Assembly: GCA_028571685.1 (NCBI GenBank)
Contig: CM053146.1
Coordinates: 109,343,431-109,407,430, forward strand
Origin: Heterohyrax brucei
Lineage: Eukaryota; Chordata; Mammalia; Hyracoidea; Procaviidae
Direction of reading: 5' to 3'
Length of the DNA: 64,000 nucleotides
The notes under the pieces are model-generated. The model saw only the letters and a program-made list of their open reading frames with translations, searched no databases and was not told the origin of the DNA. The position numbers and the translations under genes are program-made. How positions within the stretch are numbered: position 1 is the stretch's first letter; every line of letters starts with the position of its first letter. Below are positions 11,926 through 24,624 of the stretch, piece by piece.

Positions 11926-13666
11926 TATTTTTATTTTTTCTATGTGTATTTTCGTTTTCTGTAAAATTTTCTGCAAATCCATTTTCAAAGTCATTTTTAA
12001 GGCTTTTTAGACTTAAATGCATAGTATTTATGGTAAGAAGATAACTCTTCAATGTGTGTAGTAAATATTTAGCTCCTTTCTCACAGTTCTTGTAAAAGTT
12101 AGTACAAGTGGAAGTAAATTTACTTATGTTCTAACTTAATGCACATTTGGATGACAAAAGGGTCTACATGACTATCCCTGTGAAATAATGTCCACAGCAT
12201 ATGTACATACTGGAATTATACATATATCTAGGAAACCCAGTGACTTAATATGCTTTGTATATTTAGCAGTTTGTTTTTTTTTTTTTTTTTTTCCTTAAGA
12301 AGATGAGATATTTTTTATTGGGACATTGATTGTTTGTGGTGGTGGGATCAGAAGTTGGGAGCCTTCTGTTTTGATCATGACCTTGCAGGTCAGGATTGAA
12401 TTGTCATGAATAAATTACTAAGACTGGAATTTGATATACAAATGGGGAGGGTAGTAACAGTACAGGAAGTGACATTAAGAGAGAGAAGCCTGTTTGGCAG
12501 AGTGCGAAAGGAAGAGGATCAAATCACCTATACTCTGTGGACCTTTGCATGGTTCTCTCTGGAAAACTTGAAAGGGGTTAAGGTCAGCCTACAGGAAAAA
12601 AAGCTATGTAGATAAAGGAGCTGGAGGATGAAGGGATTGTATACAACTATGGTGCTTGCTTTCTTGAAGTCTTATCATTTAGCAGATTCGCACTTGCCAG
12701 TCATGTTTTACTATTTTTCTTGTGTTGTCAGGAGTAGGAAAGCAACAGATAATACAGACACATGGTTAGAACAATATAAGAAAGTATATAATCTAAGACA
12801 TGCCTGTATCCTGCCTCTAGCTACTTTCTTTTCCATTCTCTTCTTTTTCCTCCACACTTCATGTGGGTAATTGTTTTTGTTTCCTTCTCTATGAAAACAC
12901 CTAAAAAATGAAATATTTTCTTAATTTTCTCTTTCTTACCCAAAAGAAAGCATACTAGATAGTGCCTTACTGTGCCTTACTTTTTTTCAATCTGGCATGT
13001 CTTAGGAATTTCTGATTGCCCAGAATGCTTTCTCAGTCTTTTTCAGTGCTAGACTTTTAATCTACTTAACTAGATGCCTGTTGCACACTTGAATTGTCTT
13101 TTGCTATTAGCTCAATGTTAGTGTAGAATGCCTTTCCTTCTAGTAGTGTCAGGTTTTTTTCGCCTCCTCTTGTATTCCTATCAAAATGCAAAATGCCATT
13201 ATCTCTCCCATCTTAAAAAAATAAACAATAAAAACCTCTTGCTCCACTTACATCCCATCTCATTTCTTGAGATGTGAAATTCTTAAGAGGGTTGACACGA
13301 TTTCTCTTGAACCCACACCACTTGGGTTTTGGTCACCACTCAATTAAAATTACTCTGAATGTCACCATTGAGCTCTGTATTATAAAAACCCGTGACTGTT
13401 TCTTGTCTTCATATTACCATTCACATGACTATTAGGAGACCACATTCCTAAGTTTCTCCCTGCCTTTCTGTCTGTTCTTTTTTAGTGTCTTTTCCAGTTC
13501 CTCTTTATTTCTCTGTAAATTTTGAGAGTATCTCTGGACTCACTTCTTAGGCCTCTCTTTTCTATCCGTAATCATTCCCTAAATAATTTCATCTTATTGC
13601 ATTGTTTTAATTACTACTGTGTACTGATGATTCCCAAATTTGTATTTCTAGCCTGGGAACCTCTAA
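11926..13666. other. SGO2 intron with poly-T tract
   Basis: Mostly unassigned intron. A pure T run of about 20 bases lies at 12271-12292; the strand-minus A tail suggests an old retrotransposon end, but the adjoining sequence is not recognised. Confidence 0.5.
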
Positions 13667-14937
13667 TGAGGTCTGACAATTAATTTCACAAACTTGCCAC
13701 CATGTGCTTACATTGATAGCACTGTACAAACAACTCAGTAAGGTTTCATAACCTTATATATCAGAATCTCACAGCTGTGTTTGTGTTGACATGTGACGAT
13801 GTATTGCTGAGTAGCATTCATTATTGTTGTTGCATGTTTTTGTGTGCTGTCACAAAAATATCAGAGCTTGAATTAGAGCAATGAACAAACATAAAATTTC
13901 TTGTTAAACTTGGCAAGAGTGGAAATCAAATCAGGTACATGTTATTCCAAGTTTATGAGGATAATGCCATGAAGAAAATGGTAATGTACAAATGGATTAA
14001 ACGTTTGTCTGAGGGGAGAGAAGGCATCACTATTGAAGAGAGACCAGGGCAGCCAGTAACGTGCAGAACTGATGAGAACATTACAAAAATTCATCGAATT
14101 GTTCATCAAAATCACTGGCTGACTGTGAGAAACAGAACAGTTTTAACTGAAAATCTTGGCATGAGAAAGGTGTATACAAAAATGGTCCTGAAGGAGCTCA
14201 CTGATGAACAAAAACAAAGGAAAGCTGAAGTTTGCCAAGACCTTTTGGAGAGGAAACAGGATGTTTGGGGCCATGTTATTACTGGTAGTGAAACATGGGT
14301 GTACCAGTGTAACCCTGAAACAAAGTGTCAAAGTGTGCAGTGGAAGTCAGTCAATTCTCCATGACCAAAAAAGTTCCACTAGTCCAAATGAAGAGTCAAA
14401 ACAATGTTGTTCATCCTTTGTGATATCAGAGGGATTGTTCATTGTGAATTTATACTAACTGCACAAATAGTTAACCAAGTTTATTATTTGGAAGTTCTGA
14501 AAAGGCTGCGTGAAAAAGTTAGACGAAAACGACCTGAACTTTTTGCCAACAACTCATGGCTCTGGCATCATGATAGTGCACCAACTCACATGGCACTGTC
14601 TGTAAGGGAGTTTCTACCAGTAAACAAATAATTGTATTGCATCACCTTTCCTACTTCACGCTATCTGGCCCCCAGTGACTTTTTTCTTTACCCAAAGATA
14701 AAGGAAATACTGAAAGGAACACATAGTGATGACATTCAGAACATCAAGGATAATACAACGACAGCTCTGATGGCCGTTCCAGAACAGTTCCAAAATTGCC
14801 TTGAAGGGTGGACTAGGCACTGGCATCAATGCATAGCTTCCCTAAGGGAGTACTTTGACGGTGACTGTAGTGATATTCAACAATGAGGTATATAACACTT
14901 TTTCCAGGATCAATTTGCAAACTTAGTTGTCACAAAT
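13667..14937 (+). mobile_element. Mariner transposon, irritans type (Hsmar2-like), dead
   Basis: About 1,270 bp with inverted ends: TCTGACAATTAATTTCACAA at the left and a matching arm ending in AACTTAGTTGTCACAAA at the right. The transposase reading begins at about 13939 (HTH part with MYKWIKRLSEGRE) and continues in shifted frames to 14886. The mariner DDD triad is damaged: the first Asp is Ser (ITGSETWVYQ), the second is kept (HHDSAPTH), the third is Tyr (YLAPSDFF). With frameshifts at about 14364 and 14630 it cannot be active. Confidence 0.92.
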
Positions 14938-16289
14938 GATACACATCCAATTACATTTTTGTATCACTTAAGAGGCATCTCAAATTTCACATATTTGCCA
15001 CCAAACCAGTTCCTCTGGTGGTCTTCATCTTGGGTAATTATGAGTCTGTTGTCTTTTATTCATACCCAGTATCTGATCTTTTAGCAAATCCTGTTATGCC
15101 TGCCTTCAAACATCACTCCAAAATTCTGTAAGTTCTTACAATGTTACCTTCACCACACACATCAAAGCCATCACTATCTCTTAAGTAAATTTTTGTAATT
15201 ATGTCAGTTTCTGGCCTCTTGGTTCTGCCCTGGCCAGAGTGATCCTGTTAAAATTTTACTGTGCTTAAAACCATCTTCTGACTGGCATGGACTTCCAGAA
15301 GAGCAAACACACCCCTATCCAGACCACTAAAACTTTGTCTATATCAGTAATAAGGCTGTGTGGCCTTCTTAGTTGTGTGTTCACTGGAATGCCACTTTTA
15401 ATTTCTTTCAATAACTTTTCCTTTGTATGTACAACTTGGCTGTTTGGTGTAAGATGTGTAGCTTTCAGTTTTTCTACATGGCTACCTCACTAAGCGTTAT
15501 TATTTCTAGCTTTTGATTTAAAGTGAAAGATGTGATTCTTTTCACTTGAACACTTACAGGCCATTATAGGACTATTGATTGGCCTGATTTCCATATTGTC
15601 ATGTCTCAGGGAATTGGGAAGCCCAAGAAGTGGGAGAGAAGAACAGCCTGTTGGTAGTGCAGTCAGAACACACATTAATCCATTAGGTTTGCCATCTTAT
15701 ATGGTTCCATCTTATGGGGCACAACTTGTGGCACTCTCTTATATGGTTTCATCTTATGGGGCACAACTTGTGGCACCCCCAAGAAATTATAACAGTAACA
15801 TCAGTGATCATTTATCACAGATCACTGCAACAAATATGATAATAATGAAAAAGTTTGGAATATTTTGAGAATTAACCAAAATGTGACACAGGGACATGCA
15901 GTGAACACATTCTGTTGGAAAAATGGTGCCAACAGACTTGCTCAACACAGGGTTCCCACAAACCTTCAATTTGTAAAATACTTCTTATCTGCAAACCACA
16001 GTAAAGTGAAGCACAATGAAATAAGATATACCTATGTAAAACTTTACTTACTGATTTATTGTTCATTCCACCAGAGTGTAAGCTTAAGTGCATTGATTTT
16101 TATCTATAAACAGAACAGTGTCTAGAACATATTAGAGAGTAAGAAATACAATGTTGAATAGTATCTCCTTGTTAAGAACAGTGTGTGCTTTTCTTAATAA
16201 TGAGGTACATATTCATCCTGTAATATTATTGAGCCTTTTAAATAAAAAATAATGTAAAATATTTTCAGCATCCATAATGACCATTGGTC
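14938..16289. other. SGO2 intron, unassigned
   Basis: No gene recognised. A short two-unit tandem repeat is listed separately at 15696-15778. The ORFs of 60-97 codons show no coding character. Confidence 0.5.
15696..15778. repeat. Two-copy 42-bp tandem repeat
   Basis: Units start at 15696 and 15738 with CTTATATGGTT, then CATCTTATGGGGCACAACTT; they differ at one base over the first 38. Confidence 0.9.
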
Positions 16290-16652
16290 TTTCTTTTTAG
16301 GTGTATTGTGATGACTTCTAATCACCTTAAGCTTTCCACTGTTTGCATTTCCAGGATAAACTTCAGAAATGATTTTATTAATGATTTATTGATTTTTTTA
16401 ATGTGCTGTTGAATTTGTCTTACTGGTGTTTTATTTAGATGTTTTTATACTGTTCTTCAGAAGTGAGACTTTTTTAAAGTTTTCTTTTTGTATAGTCTCT
16501 TTTAGACAATGATGAAAATGTTAAATACTAAGCTCTTTAAAACAATTTGGATGTTTTTATCTTTTTCCTATGCTCTGGAAAAGTGGTATAATATTGGAAT
16601 TATTTGTTCTCTGAAGATTAGTAGAACTCTTGTGTGAAACCATCTGGACCTG

Positions 16653-16683
<31 letters not shown>

Positions 16684-17060
16684 GAGTGATAGCTCTGTGT
16701 TAACTCTATTTGTTTTATGGACATTAGTGTGCTTAAATTTCTTGTGTTGCCCCTAGCCAGTTTTACTAAGTTTGGAAGAGGGATGCCTTATTATACCTTT
16801 CCAAGGGTAGAAGTCCAGGCTCCACGTGTGACCTGTGTACTTTTGTCATAATTTAATTGACTAAGTAAACACGTCTGTTTTGGGATTCTGTTCTATTCCA
16901 TTATCTATCTTTATGCTAATACCACACTGTCTTAAGTACTATAGTTTTCCAACTTTGTGTTTTTCTAAGTTGTTTTGGCTACTCTAAGTCCACTGCATTT
17001 CCATGTGAATTTTAAAATCAGTTTGTTAATTTGACCATACTCTGTTTTCATTATATACCT
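16290..17060 (-). mobile_element. Old L1 ORF2 fragments, with poly-T tract
   Basis: Minus-strand L1 ORF2 remnants: the TAATGTGCTGTTGAATTTG segment near 16400 and the ATGCTAATACCACACTGTC segment near 16912 are standard L1 landmarks. A T run of 27 bases is at 16653-16679. Confidence 0.65.
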
Positions 17061-17293
17061 TAGTATATATAGTATATATAGTACTGTACTAGAAAAACAT
17101 GGTTTGTGTGTTGCCTAATCTTATGGTTTTTATTAAATAGTTAAAACATATTTCAAAAAATTTAAAAAGTATAAATGTGCAGAAATTTAAAAAGCATATT
17201 TCCATCACATAGGTCCTGCATAAAATAAACATTTTAAACTTTATAATCCAATACATAGATAAGAATGTATTACATATATATGTAGAGATATAG

Positions 17294-17295
17294 TA

Positions 17296-17332
<37 letters not shown>

Positions 17333-17333
17333 G
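17294..17333. repeat. (TG)n(TA)n microsatellite
   Basis: About nine TG units followed by about ten TA units. It explains the Tyr/Ile- and Thr/His-rich ORFs on both strands here. Confidence 0.95.
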
Positions 17334-17631
17334 TAGATATATGGGCATACACATGTCTTTTTGTTCCTATGTATACCAATAAGCTTTCTTCTAAAAGAAA
17401 ATTTAGAAGATTATGTATGAAAATGTTAATGGTTAACTTTGAGTGCCCATGGTTAAAGATGAACTACGTTCTAACGTCATCAGAACATTATTCTTAATCA
17501 ACTATTGAAGGCTAATGCAAGAATTGTTCTATTACTATTGCCATTCTTGTATAATTTAGTACTTTAAAAAATGAATTAATGAGATTAGAAATTTTGCTTC
17601 TTTTCAGAAAATTTTCTTTGTTTTCAAATAG

Positions 17632-17717
17632 TTCCATCAGAGCCCCTTTGTACTGCCAGCTAGCCAGAAGAAACGAGTTAGTAAACAGTGCAATTCAATC
17701 CGCCTTCCATTTGCAAG
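17632..17717 (+). CDS. SGO2: SGO2 coding exon after the coiled coil
   Basis: The acceptor ends in AAATAG at 17631 after a pyrimidine-rich tract, and the donor GTAATT starts at 17718. The 86 nt encode 28 codons beginning FHQSPFVLPASQKKR plus two bases of a split Arg codon. The basic QKKRVSK stretch and IRLPFAR end match the human protein closely. It is preceded by a 15.5-kb intron full of transposons. Confidence 0.92.
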
Positions 17718-18227
17718 GTAATTTCTTCAAAACTTAGTTAAATATTAATTTGCAAACATCTATTTCAATTAGTATTTGTATAGCTTTTATTTGATCTGCT
17801 TCCTTAGAATACAAAAAACACTTCAAAATAAATAATAGAAGCTTGTTGACATTGCTCTGATTAAAAGAAATTGAAGCCATAAGAGAATTCAGTTTTAAAC
17901 TTCAAAATATTCAACTTTGCCATAAGCCATAGAGAAGATGCACAGTTGGTTTCTTGGGTGTATGGGTTGGAATTGTGTTGGTTCAGATTTTTTTTATGAA
18001 GATTTTATGTAACATGATACAGTGTTTGTGTACATTAAGAAATGTTTGGGTTTCACCAACTTATATCTATCTACAAAGGTCTAAATGAGATGCTTTGTGG
18101 TGTGTTGCTATAGATTTTGGGACTCTAAGATACCCAGAAAACTTATCCCTCACTTCAGTAACCAAGCTTGTCTGTGATGTCCTGTAATCCTTCAATTCTA
18201 TGTTTTCTTTCTTGATGGGCCATCATT

Positions 18228-18398
18228 GGAAACCCTGGTGGCTAGTGGTTAAGTGCTATACCTGCTAACCAGAAAGTCAGCAGTTCGAATCTGCCAGGCA
18301 CTCCTTGGAAATTCTATGGAGAAGTTCTACTCTGCCCTTTAGGGTCTCTGTGAGTTGGAATCTACTCTACACCAGTGGGTTTAGCTTGGGTTTGGGTC
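18228..18398 (+). repeat. AfroSINE, near full length
   Basis: GGAAACCCTGGTGGCTAGTG start, B box CAGTTCGAATCTGCC and the 3' part GTCTCTGTGAGTTGGAATCT are all present; one of the better preserved copies. Confidence 0.93.
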
Positions 18399-18699
18399 AT
18401 CATTGAGATCTTCTTCCCTTCTACTGCTTCAGACTTTAAAATTGATTTTTATATCTGCTATTCCTCTCCTGCCTAAAATTCCGATTTTTTGACTAATTTG
18501 ATTATAACCCATAGAAAGTGCATTAGTTGAAATCTGTCATTTTAAAGATAGTCATTGAGGCCCCCAAAAATGAAATGGCTTAATGAATTAATAACATTAA
18601 TCACAATCCTCTTCCCTCCTTTAGACAATGTTCTTTTTGATATATCACATATAGGTGTAATGCTTCTCTATAAGAGTACAAGGAAATGCATATATATAT

Positions 18700-19760
18700 G
18701 TATAAATTTTATCTGCACCATTCTGTTGTGTTAATTTCTGTTCATTCCAGTTTGTTCCATTCATTTATGTTATACTGTACTAGTATCATTGTTCCAGTAT
18801 ATTTTGCTTGCTGTACTTTAAAATGGTAAATTTGATTATCTTGTATGTCCTGTACTTAGTTTTTAGAAATTTGTTGGCTTTCCTTACGTACTTAGTATTT
18901 CATTTAAACATGTAAATCAAGTGTCAATAGCTCTCCAAAAAATGTCATCATATTTTTTTTTTAAGTAAACCCTTGTTTGGATTGTAACATACATATTAGG
19001 AAAGTACAAAAAATCTTTAGAGCATGGCACGTTTTCACCAAGTGAACACTACTGTCTAACTAGCACCCAAATCCAGAAATAGCGTGTTACCAGTGCCTCA
19101 GGTACCTACCCTCCTTCCCATTTCTCATCACTGCCTGCCACCCACTCAACAGTAACTACTATCCTGACTTCTAACACTGTAGATAGATTTGTTTTGCTTA
19201 TTTATAAGCTCCTTATGATGGAATCATACAATATGTATGATTTTTGTGTCTGACTTCTTTTTCTCAGCATGTTTCTGAGATTCATCCATATTGCTGTATG
19301 TAGTTACAGATCTGCAGATAATTTTGTTCATTTGATGATGAACATTTAATTTTTGACAGTTTTCATTTATTACAAATAATCTTGCCATGTGTATGTCTTT
19401 TGATCAATGGAAGAACACATTTCCCTTGGGTCTGCCTCAAAGTATAATTACTGGGTTTATATATATGTGACTTTAGAAGACGCTGCAAGACAGTTTTCCG
19501 AAAGGATTGTATACCAGGTTACCTTCCTGCCAGCAATCTATGTGAATTCCTGTTGTTCTTTATCTTCAGCAACATTTGTTATTGTTTGTCTTTTTCATTT
19601 TAGCCATTTTGGGGGTATATAGTAATATAATGAGGTTTTGATTTTTATTTTGTGATAATTAGTGAAATTAAGCTTCTATTCACGTGGTTATTCTTTTTAA
19701 TGTATAAGATTATCTGTTGTTTCCTTACAGATTTTTCGACAGTGACTTATATATATACTA
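18700..19760 (-). mobile_element. Old L1 fragments (L1M-like)
   Basis: Minus-strand ancient L1 sequence. The 18940-19290 part resembles L1M 3' UTR (CTTCTAACACTGTAGATAG, ATGGAATCATACA) and the 19300-19620 part the end of ORF2. Highly diverged. Confidence 0.6.
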
Positions 19761-19847
19761 TGCCTGAGTCCTTTGTATGTTACACACATCTTCTCCTACT
19801 CTGTAGTTTGCCTGTGTTACTTTGTTAATAGTGCCTTTTGATGAACA

Positions 19848-20120
19848 GGTGTGTGTGTGTGTGTATGTGTGTAAAAACCAGTTGCCATTGAGTCAGTTCC
19901 CACTCATAGCAACCCTATAGGACACAGTAGAACTGCCTCATAGAGTTTCTAAGGAGCAGCCAGTGGATTCAAACTGTCAACCTTTAGATCAGAGCGTGGG
20001 CTCTTAACCATTGTGCTACCAGGGTGCGTACACATGCACACTCTCTCTTCCCCTCCCCTCTCTATGTTGTTCCCTCCTTACCTCCTTCCCTCCCTGTCTC
20101 TGTCTCTCCATATGTATATG
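19848..20120 (-). repeat. AfroSINE with flanking (GT)n and CT-rich tract
   Basis: A short GT microsatellite (19850-19871) precedes a minus-strand AfroSINE (19874-20025: CCATTGAGTCAGTTCCCACT to CTACCAGGGTG). A CT-rich stretch fills 20038-20110. Confidence 0.88.
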
Positions 20121-20123
20121 CAA

Positions 20124-20665
20124 GCTGTGACAATTAAGTTCACAAACTCATCCTAGAAGATGTGTTACATACCTTATTGCTGAGTATCACTATGGTTGCC
20201 TTCGAAGTACTCCTCTCAGGAAGCTATGCACCAGTGCCAGTGCCTAGTCTACCCTTCAGAGCAATGTTGGAACTTGTTTTTTGGAGTGGCCATCAGAGCT
20301 GTTGTCTGTTACCCTTGATGTCCTGAATGTCATCAAAATGTCTCCCTTTCAATATTTCCTTTATCTTTGGGAAAAGAGAAAAGACACTGGGGGCTAGATC
20401 AGGTGAGTAGGTAGGCTGTTCCAATACAGTTATTTGTTTACTAGCTAAGAACTCCCTCACAGACAACTATGCAGTTCAGTTTGTGAACTTGCCACTGTGC
20501 ACAGTGGCCATACCAGAAAGAGTTCCAAAACTGAAGAGTGAACTAGATGCTGGTGTCAGTGCATGGCTTCCTAAATGGAGTACTTCGAAGATGACTGTAG
20601 TGATATTCAGCAATGCAGTATGTAGTTCTTAGAACAACTAAGTTCATGGACATAATCTTCAGACT
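20124..20665. mobile_element. Foldback mariner derivative
   Basis: The left arm (20124-20450) is the mariner 3' region in minus orientation, from GTGACAATTAAGTTCACAA through GATCAGGTGAGTAGG. The right arm (20508-20665) is the same 3' end in plus orientation (GGAGTACTTCGAAGATGACT, then TTAGAACAACTAAGTTC). The two ends are thus inverted copies of one transposon end over about 150 bp, and the transposase region is almost gone. Confidence 0.8.
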
Positions 20666-20718
20666 TCATATATATCATTAGTACTTTTGGTATCCTTTTA
20701 AGGGAATGTACCAATTTC

Positions 20719-20832
20719 AGGAAACCCTGGTGGCATAACAGTTAAGAACTATGACTATTAAACAAAAGGTCAGCAGTTCAGATCCACCAGGCACTTCTTG
20801 GAACTCTATGGGGCAGTTCTACTCGGATCTAT
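20719..20832 (+). repeat. AfroSINE, 3'-truncated
   Basis: Starts AGGAAACCCTGGTGGCATAA and keeps the B-box region and the GGGCAGTTCTACTC segment, then stops. Confidence 0.87.
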
Positions 20833-20937
20833 ATGCGTCTCAATGAGTCTTTTTGTAATGCATTTATCTAATTAACATTACCCCATTTCTTTCCCCATCT
20901 CGTTGCAAGTCTTCTTTGTCATAAATCAGGTACAAAT

Positions 20938-21088
20938 TTAAGAGCTGTAAGTTAAGAGCTCAGCTTCTGACCAAAAGGTCAGCAGTTTGAATCCTTTACC
21001 ACTCCTTGGAGACCCTATGGAGCAGTTCTGCTTTGTCCTATAGGGTCACTGTGAGTTGGACTCAACTCAATAGCAGTGAGTTTGGAAT
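20938..21088 (+). repeat. AfroSINE, 5'-truncated
   Basis: Lacks the first bases; has GACCAAAAGGTCAGCAGTTT, CCTATAGGGTCACTGTGAG and CAATAGCAGTGAGTTTGG. Confidence 0.9.
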
Positions 21089-21089
21089 T

Positions 21090-22560
21090 TTTTTTTAAAA
21101 TATTAGTTTGTTTCTCAATTCACTATTACATGGGTCCTTTTGTCAATACCACACTGTTTTAATTATTAGCTTTTTAATAAATCTTGCTGTCTGATAGTGT
21201 AAGTTTTATTTGCTGACTTTGGCTTTTCTTGGCCCTTTGCATTTTCCTGTGAATTTTATGATTACCTTGTCTGTTTACACATTCATGCACAACTGTTGGA
21301 ATCTTAATTGGGATTGTCTTGATTTTAGTTCATTTTGGGGAAAATTAACATCTGTATAGAATTGAGTCTTCTATCCATGAACATGGTATAGTATTGTGTA
21401 TTTTATCTCAGTGGTTTGTAGGTTTTTTCCGTAGTTATTATGTATCATTTTTAGATTTATTCCTACTTATTTGGTATTTTTAATGCTATTCTCAGTGTTA
21501 CTGGGTTTTTTATTTTTTCTTGATGCTAGTATGTAGACATACAATTGATTTCATTCTATTAATTAATTAATTGAGTTATAGATAGGTTTTTCAGTAACCT
21601 TGCTGTTCTAATAGCATATCTATAGAGTCACTATGAGTCAGCATCAACTCTACAAACACTGGGTTTGGTTTAGCTGTTTTTATTTATTATGTGTTTCTAT
21701 GGGTGCAATTTTAATATTTGTGAATACTGATAATTTTGTTTTTGTTTTTACAAAATTATTGTAGTCACTACTTCCTATTCAATACTGAATAAAAGTAAAA
21801 ATTATGGGCATTCTTACTGTGTCCATATCATTAAAGACGGTGTTTACTTTTGAGTTTCTATAGACGGTCTTTATTTGGATTAAGGGAATTCTCTTGTATT
21901 CCCAGTTTGCTGAGTTTTTTATCAGTGTCTATTGAATTTTATCAAATGACTTTTTTTTGAGAAGATACTACTTTTATCCTTTTTTTTCTGCTAATGGAAA
22001 GAATTACAGCATTAAATTTTGCACATTAAACCAGCACTGCTTTTCTGCAGTGAACTACTCTTGATGTGATATATTCTTTTAATATATGCTGAATTCTACT
22101 TGGTAATTATTTTTGTACTTTTGTATGTATATTAATGATACAGTATGTTTTTTTCATTTTTCTTTTAATACCATGTGCCAGGTTTTGTTATTTAGGTTAT
22201 ACTTGTCACAGTAAGTAGATAAGTTCTTTTAATTGTATTTTCTGGAAGTGTTTGCATAACGTTGGTGTTATTTTTTTCTTTAAATGTTTGGAAGAATTTC
22301 TCAAGAGTCTGTCTTGAGACTGTCTTGAGGATGTTTAACAACATCCTATTTCTTCAGTAGTCTGTTTATATGGAATGTATATACTGAAATATTTAGATTT
22401 CTATCTACCAGCTAATTTTTTCTATTTGACCTACTTGTTCCTTTTTCCTTCTTTTATTGAACATTTTTTATTGTTATTTTAATTCTCTTGCCTATTTTTA
22501 CCTTTTACTGTGCCTTCGTGATTACTTCAGTGATAGCAGCATTCATCCTTAATTTATTAC
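21090..22560 (-). mobile_element. Old L1 ORF2 fragments
   Basis: Minus-strand L1 ORF2 pieces (GTCAATACCACACTGTTTTA near 21143; GTGTTACTGGGT region; TTGCATAACGTTGGTGTTA near 22252) broken by many changes. A 50-bp AfroSINE 3' piece sits at 21622-21672. Confidence 0.65.
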
Positions 22561-22974
22561 ACTAATACAAATTACTATTTTACCACTTCTTCAATAATGC
22601 TAACACCTTACAATACTTTAAAAACACAATATTGTCCTCTCTTGTCTTGATGATGTTATTATTATGCATTTTTGTTCTATATGTATTTTAATCCCTACGC
22701 CATTACTTTTGTTGTTTTGTGTAGCCAGTATACATTTTTAACAACCTTCATCTTTACCTTTTCTATTGAACACAGCCTTTGCTGCATTTTGGTGTTTTTT
22801 CTTTTTTTTCTGTGACAGTTTTCCTTCTGCCTGAAGAAATCCTTTTTTGTTTATTTTAGTACAGGCTAAAAGGCAATGGATTTGCTTAGTTTTATTTCTT
22901 TTCTGGAAGCATCTTTCTTTCTCTTTCATTTTGAAGGATATATTTGCAATTACAGAATTTTAGGTTCAGAGTTT

Positions 22975-24624
22975 CTTTTTGTTTGTTTTATTGTACTTCA
23001 GGTAAAGATTTATAGAACAAACTAGTTTCTCATTAACAGCTAGTTCACCAACAGCTAGTGTTGGTGAACAACCCAAGACATGCCAATACCCTCCATCTTC
23101 AACCTTGAGTTTCCTATGACAAACTTTCCTAATCCCTCCAGCATTCTAGTCCTTGTTGCTGGGCTGGCATGCCTTTTTAATCAGTTTTTTCATTTTATGG
23201 GCCTGTCCAGTCTTTTGGCTGAAAGGTGAATCATAGAAGTGACTTCATTACTGACCTCAGAGGGCCTCTGGGGGCCGTACTCAGGGTTTCTCCAGTCTCT
23301 GTCAGGTAAGCAAGTCTGATCTTCCTTTTTGAGTTAGAATTTCATTCTGCATTTTTCTTCAGCTCTATCTGGGACTCTCTATTGTGATTCCTGGCAGAGC
23401 AGTCAGTGGTGGTAGCTAAGCACCATCCAGTTGTACCAGACTCAGTCTGGTGGAAGCCATGGTAGATGTTATCCATTAGTACTTTGGACTAATTTTCCCC
23501 GTATGACTTTAGTTTTCTTCATTCTTCCTTGTTCCCAAAGAAGTGACACCAGTGGAATATCTTACATGGCCATTCATAGGCTCTTAAGACCCCAGATACT
23601 ACTCATCAAAATAAAATGTAGAACATTTTCTTTAAAAGTTATTTTATGCCAGTTGAGCTAGGTGTTCTCTGAGACCCTGGTCCCCACAGCCCTCAGCCCA
23701 GCAGTTTGGTTCTTCAGAGCGTTTTGATGTGTTTGTGAAGCTTCCAGGACCCTGCCTTGTTGTGCTGGGTTCCCCAGTATTGTTTACTGTCTAACCTTCA
23801 CCAACATTTGCACTTAACCTATTGTCTATTTAGTGTTTTCCTATCCTCCCCACCAACCCCCTTTATAAACATCAAAGATTGTTTCTTTTTGTATGTAAAC
23901 CTTTACATAAGTTTTTATGGTAGGGATCTCATGCAACATTTGGCCTTTTGTAATTGACTTATTTCACTCAGCATGATGCCTTCTAGATTCATGTGTATTA
24001 TGAGATGCTTCACAGATTCACCATAGTTGGTTGTCATTGTGTAATACTCCATTGTATGTATGTATCACAGTTTGTTTATCTGTTCACCTGTTGATGGACG
24101 TCTAGGTTGTTCCCGTCTTTTTGCTATTGTGAAAAATGCTGCACTGAGCACGAGTGTGTATATGTCTATGTGATGACTGATATTTCTCTAAGATACAGTC
24201 TTATGAGTGGGATTGCTGTAGTATATAGTACTTCTATTTCCAGCTTTGTAAGGGAGCACCATATCATTTTCTAAAATTTTTGTATCATTTTGCATTCCCA
24301 CCAGCAGTGCTTAAGAATTCTAATCTCCCACTAGCTTCTCCAGCATGTTATTTTCTGTTTTTTTTAATTTGTACCAGGACTTCTGGGGTTAAGATGGTAT
24401 CTCACTGTGGCTAGTGATCCAGCATTTCCTCATGTGTCTGTTTGCCTTTTGCATGTTTTCTTGGATGAAATGTATGTTCACTTCTTTGCCCATGTTTAAA
24501 CTGGATTATTTGTCTTTTTTTAGAAGTGTTGGATTTTCTTGTAGATTTTAGAGATTAGACCTTTGTCTGATTTTTAATAGCCAAAAAAATTTTTTCAGTC
24601 TGTAGCTTCTCTTTTTACTCTTTT
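22975..24624 (-). mobile_element. Older L1, 3' UTR and ORF2 C-terminal part (first half)
   Basis: Minus strand. 22975-23660 is the afrotherian L1 3' UTR (TTAAGACCCCAGATACTAC near 23584); 23660-24624 covers the spacer and the last part of ORF2 (CACTCAGCATGATGCCTTC, CACCTGTTGATGGACG). It is interrupted by another L1 at 24625 and resumes at 25499. Confidence 0.85.

Noticed and set aside
17089-17497. Overlapping ORFs on both strands rich in Tyr/Ile and Thr/His
   Set aside because: They are translations of the TG/TA microsatellite at 17294-17333 and its flanks.
18228-18398. tRNA gene candidates suggested by a GTTCGAATC B box
   Set aside because: The B box belongs to the tRNA-derived AfroSINE; no cloverleaf can be completed here or in the other copies.
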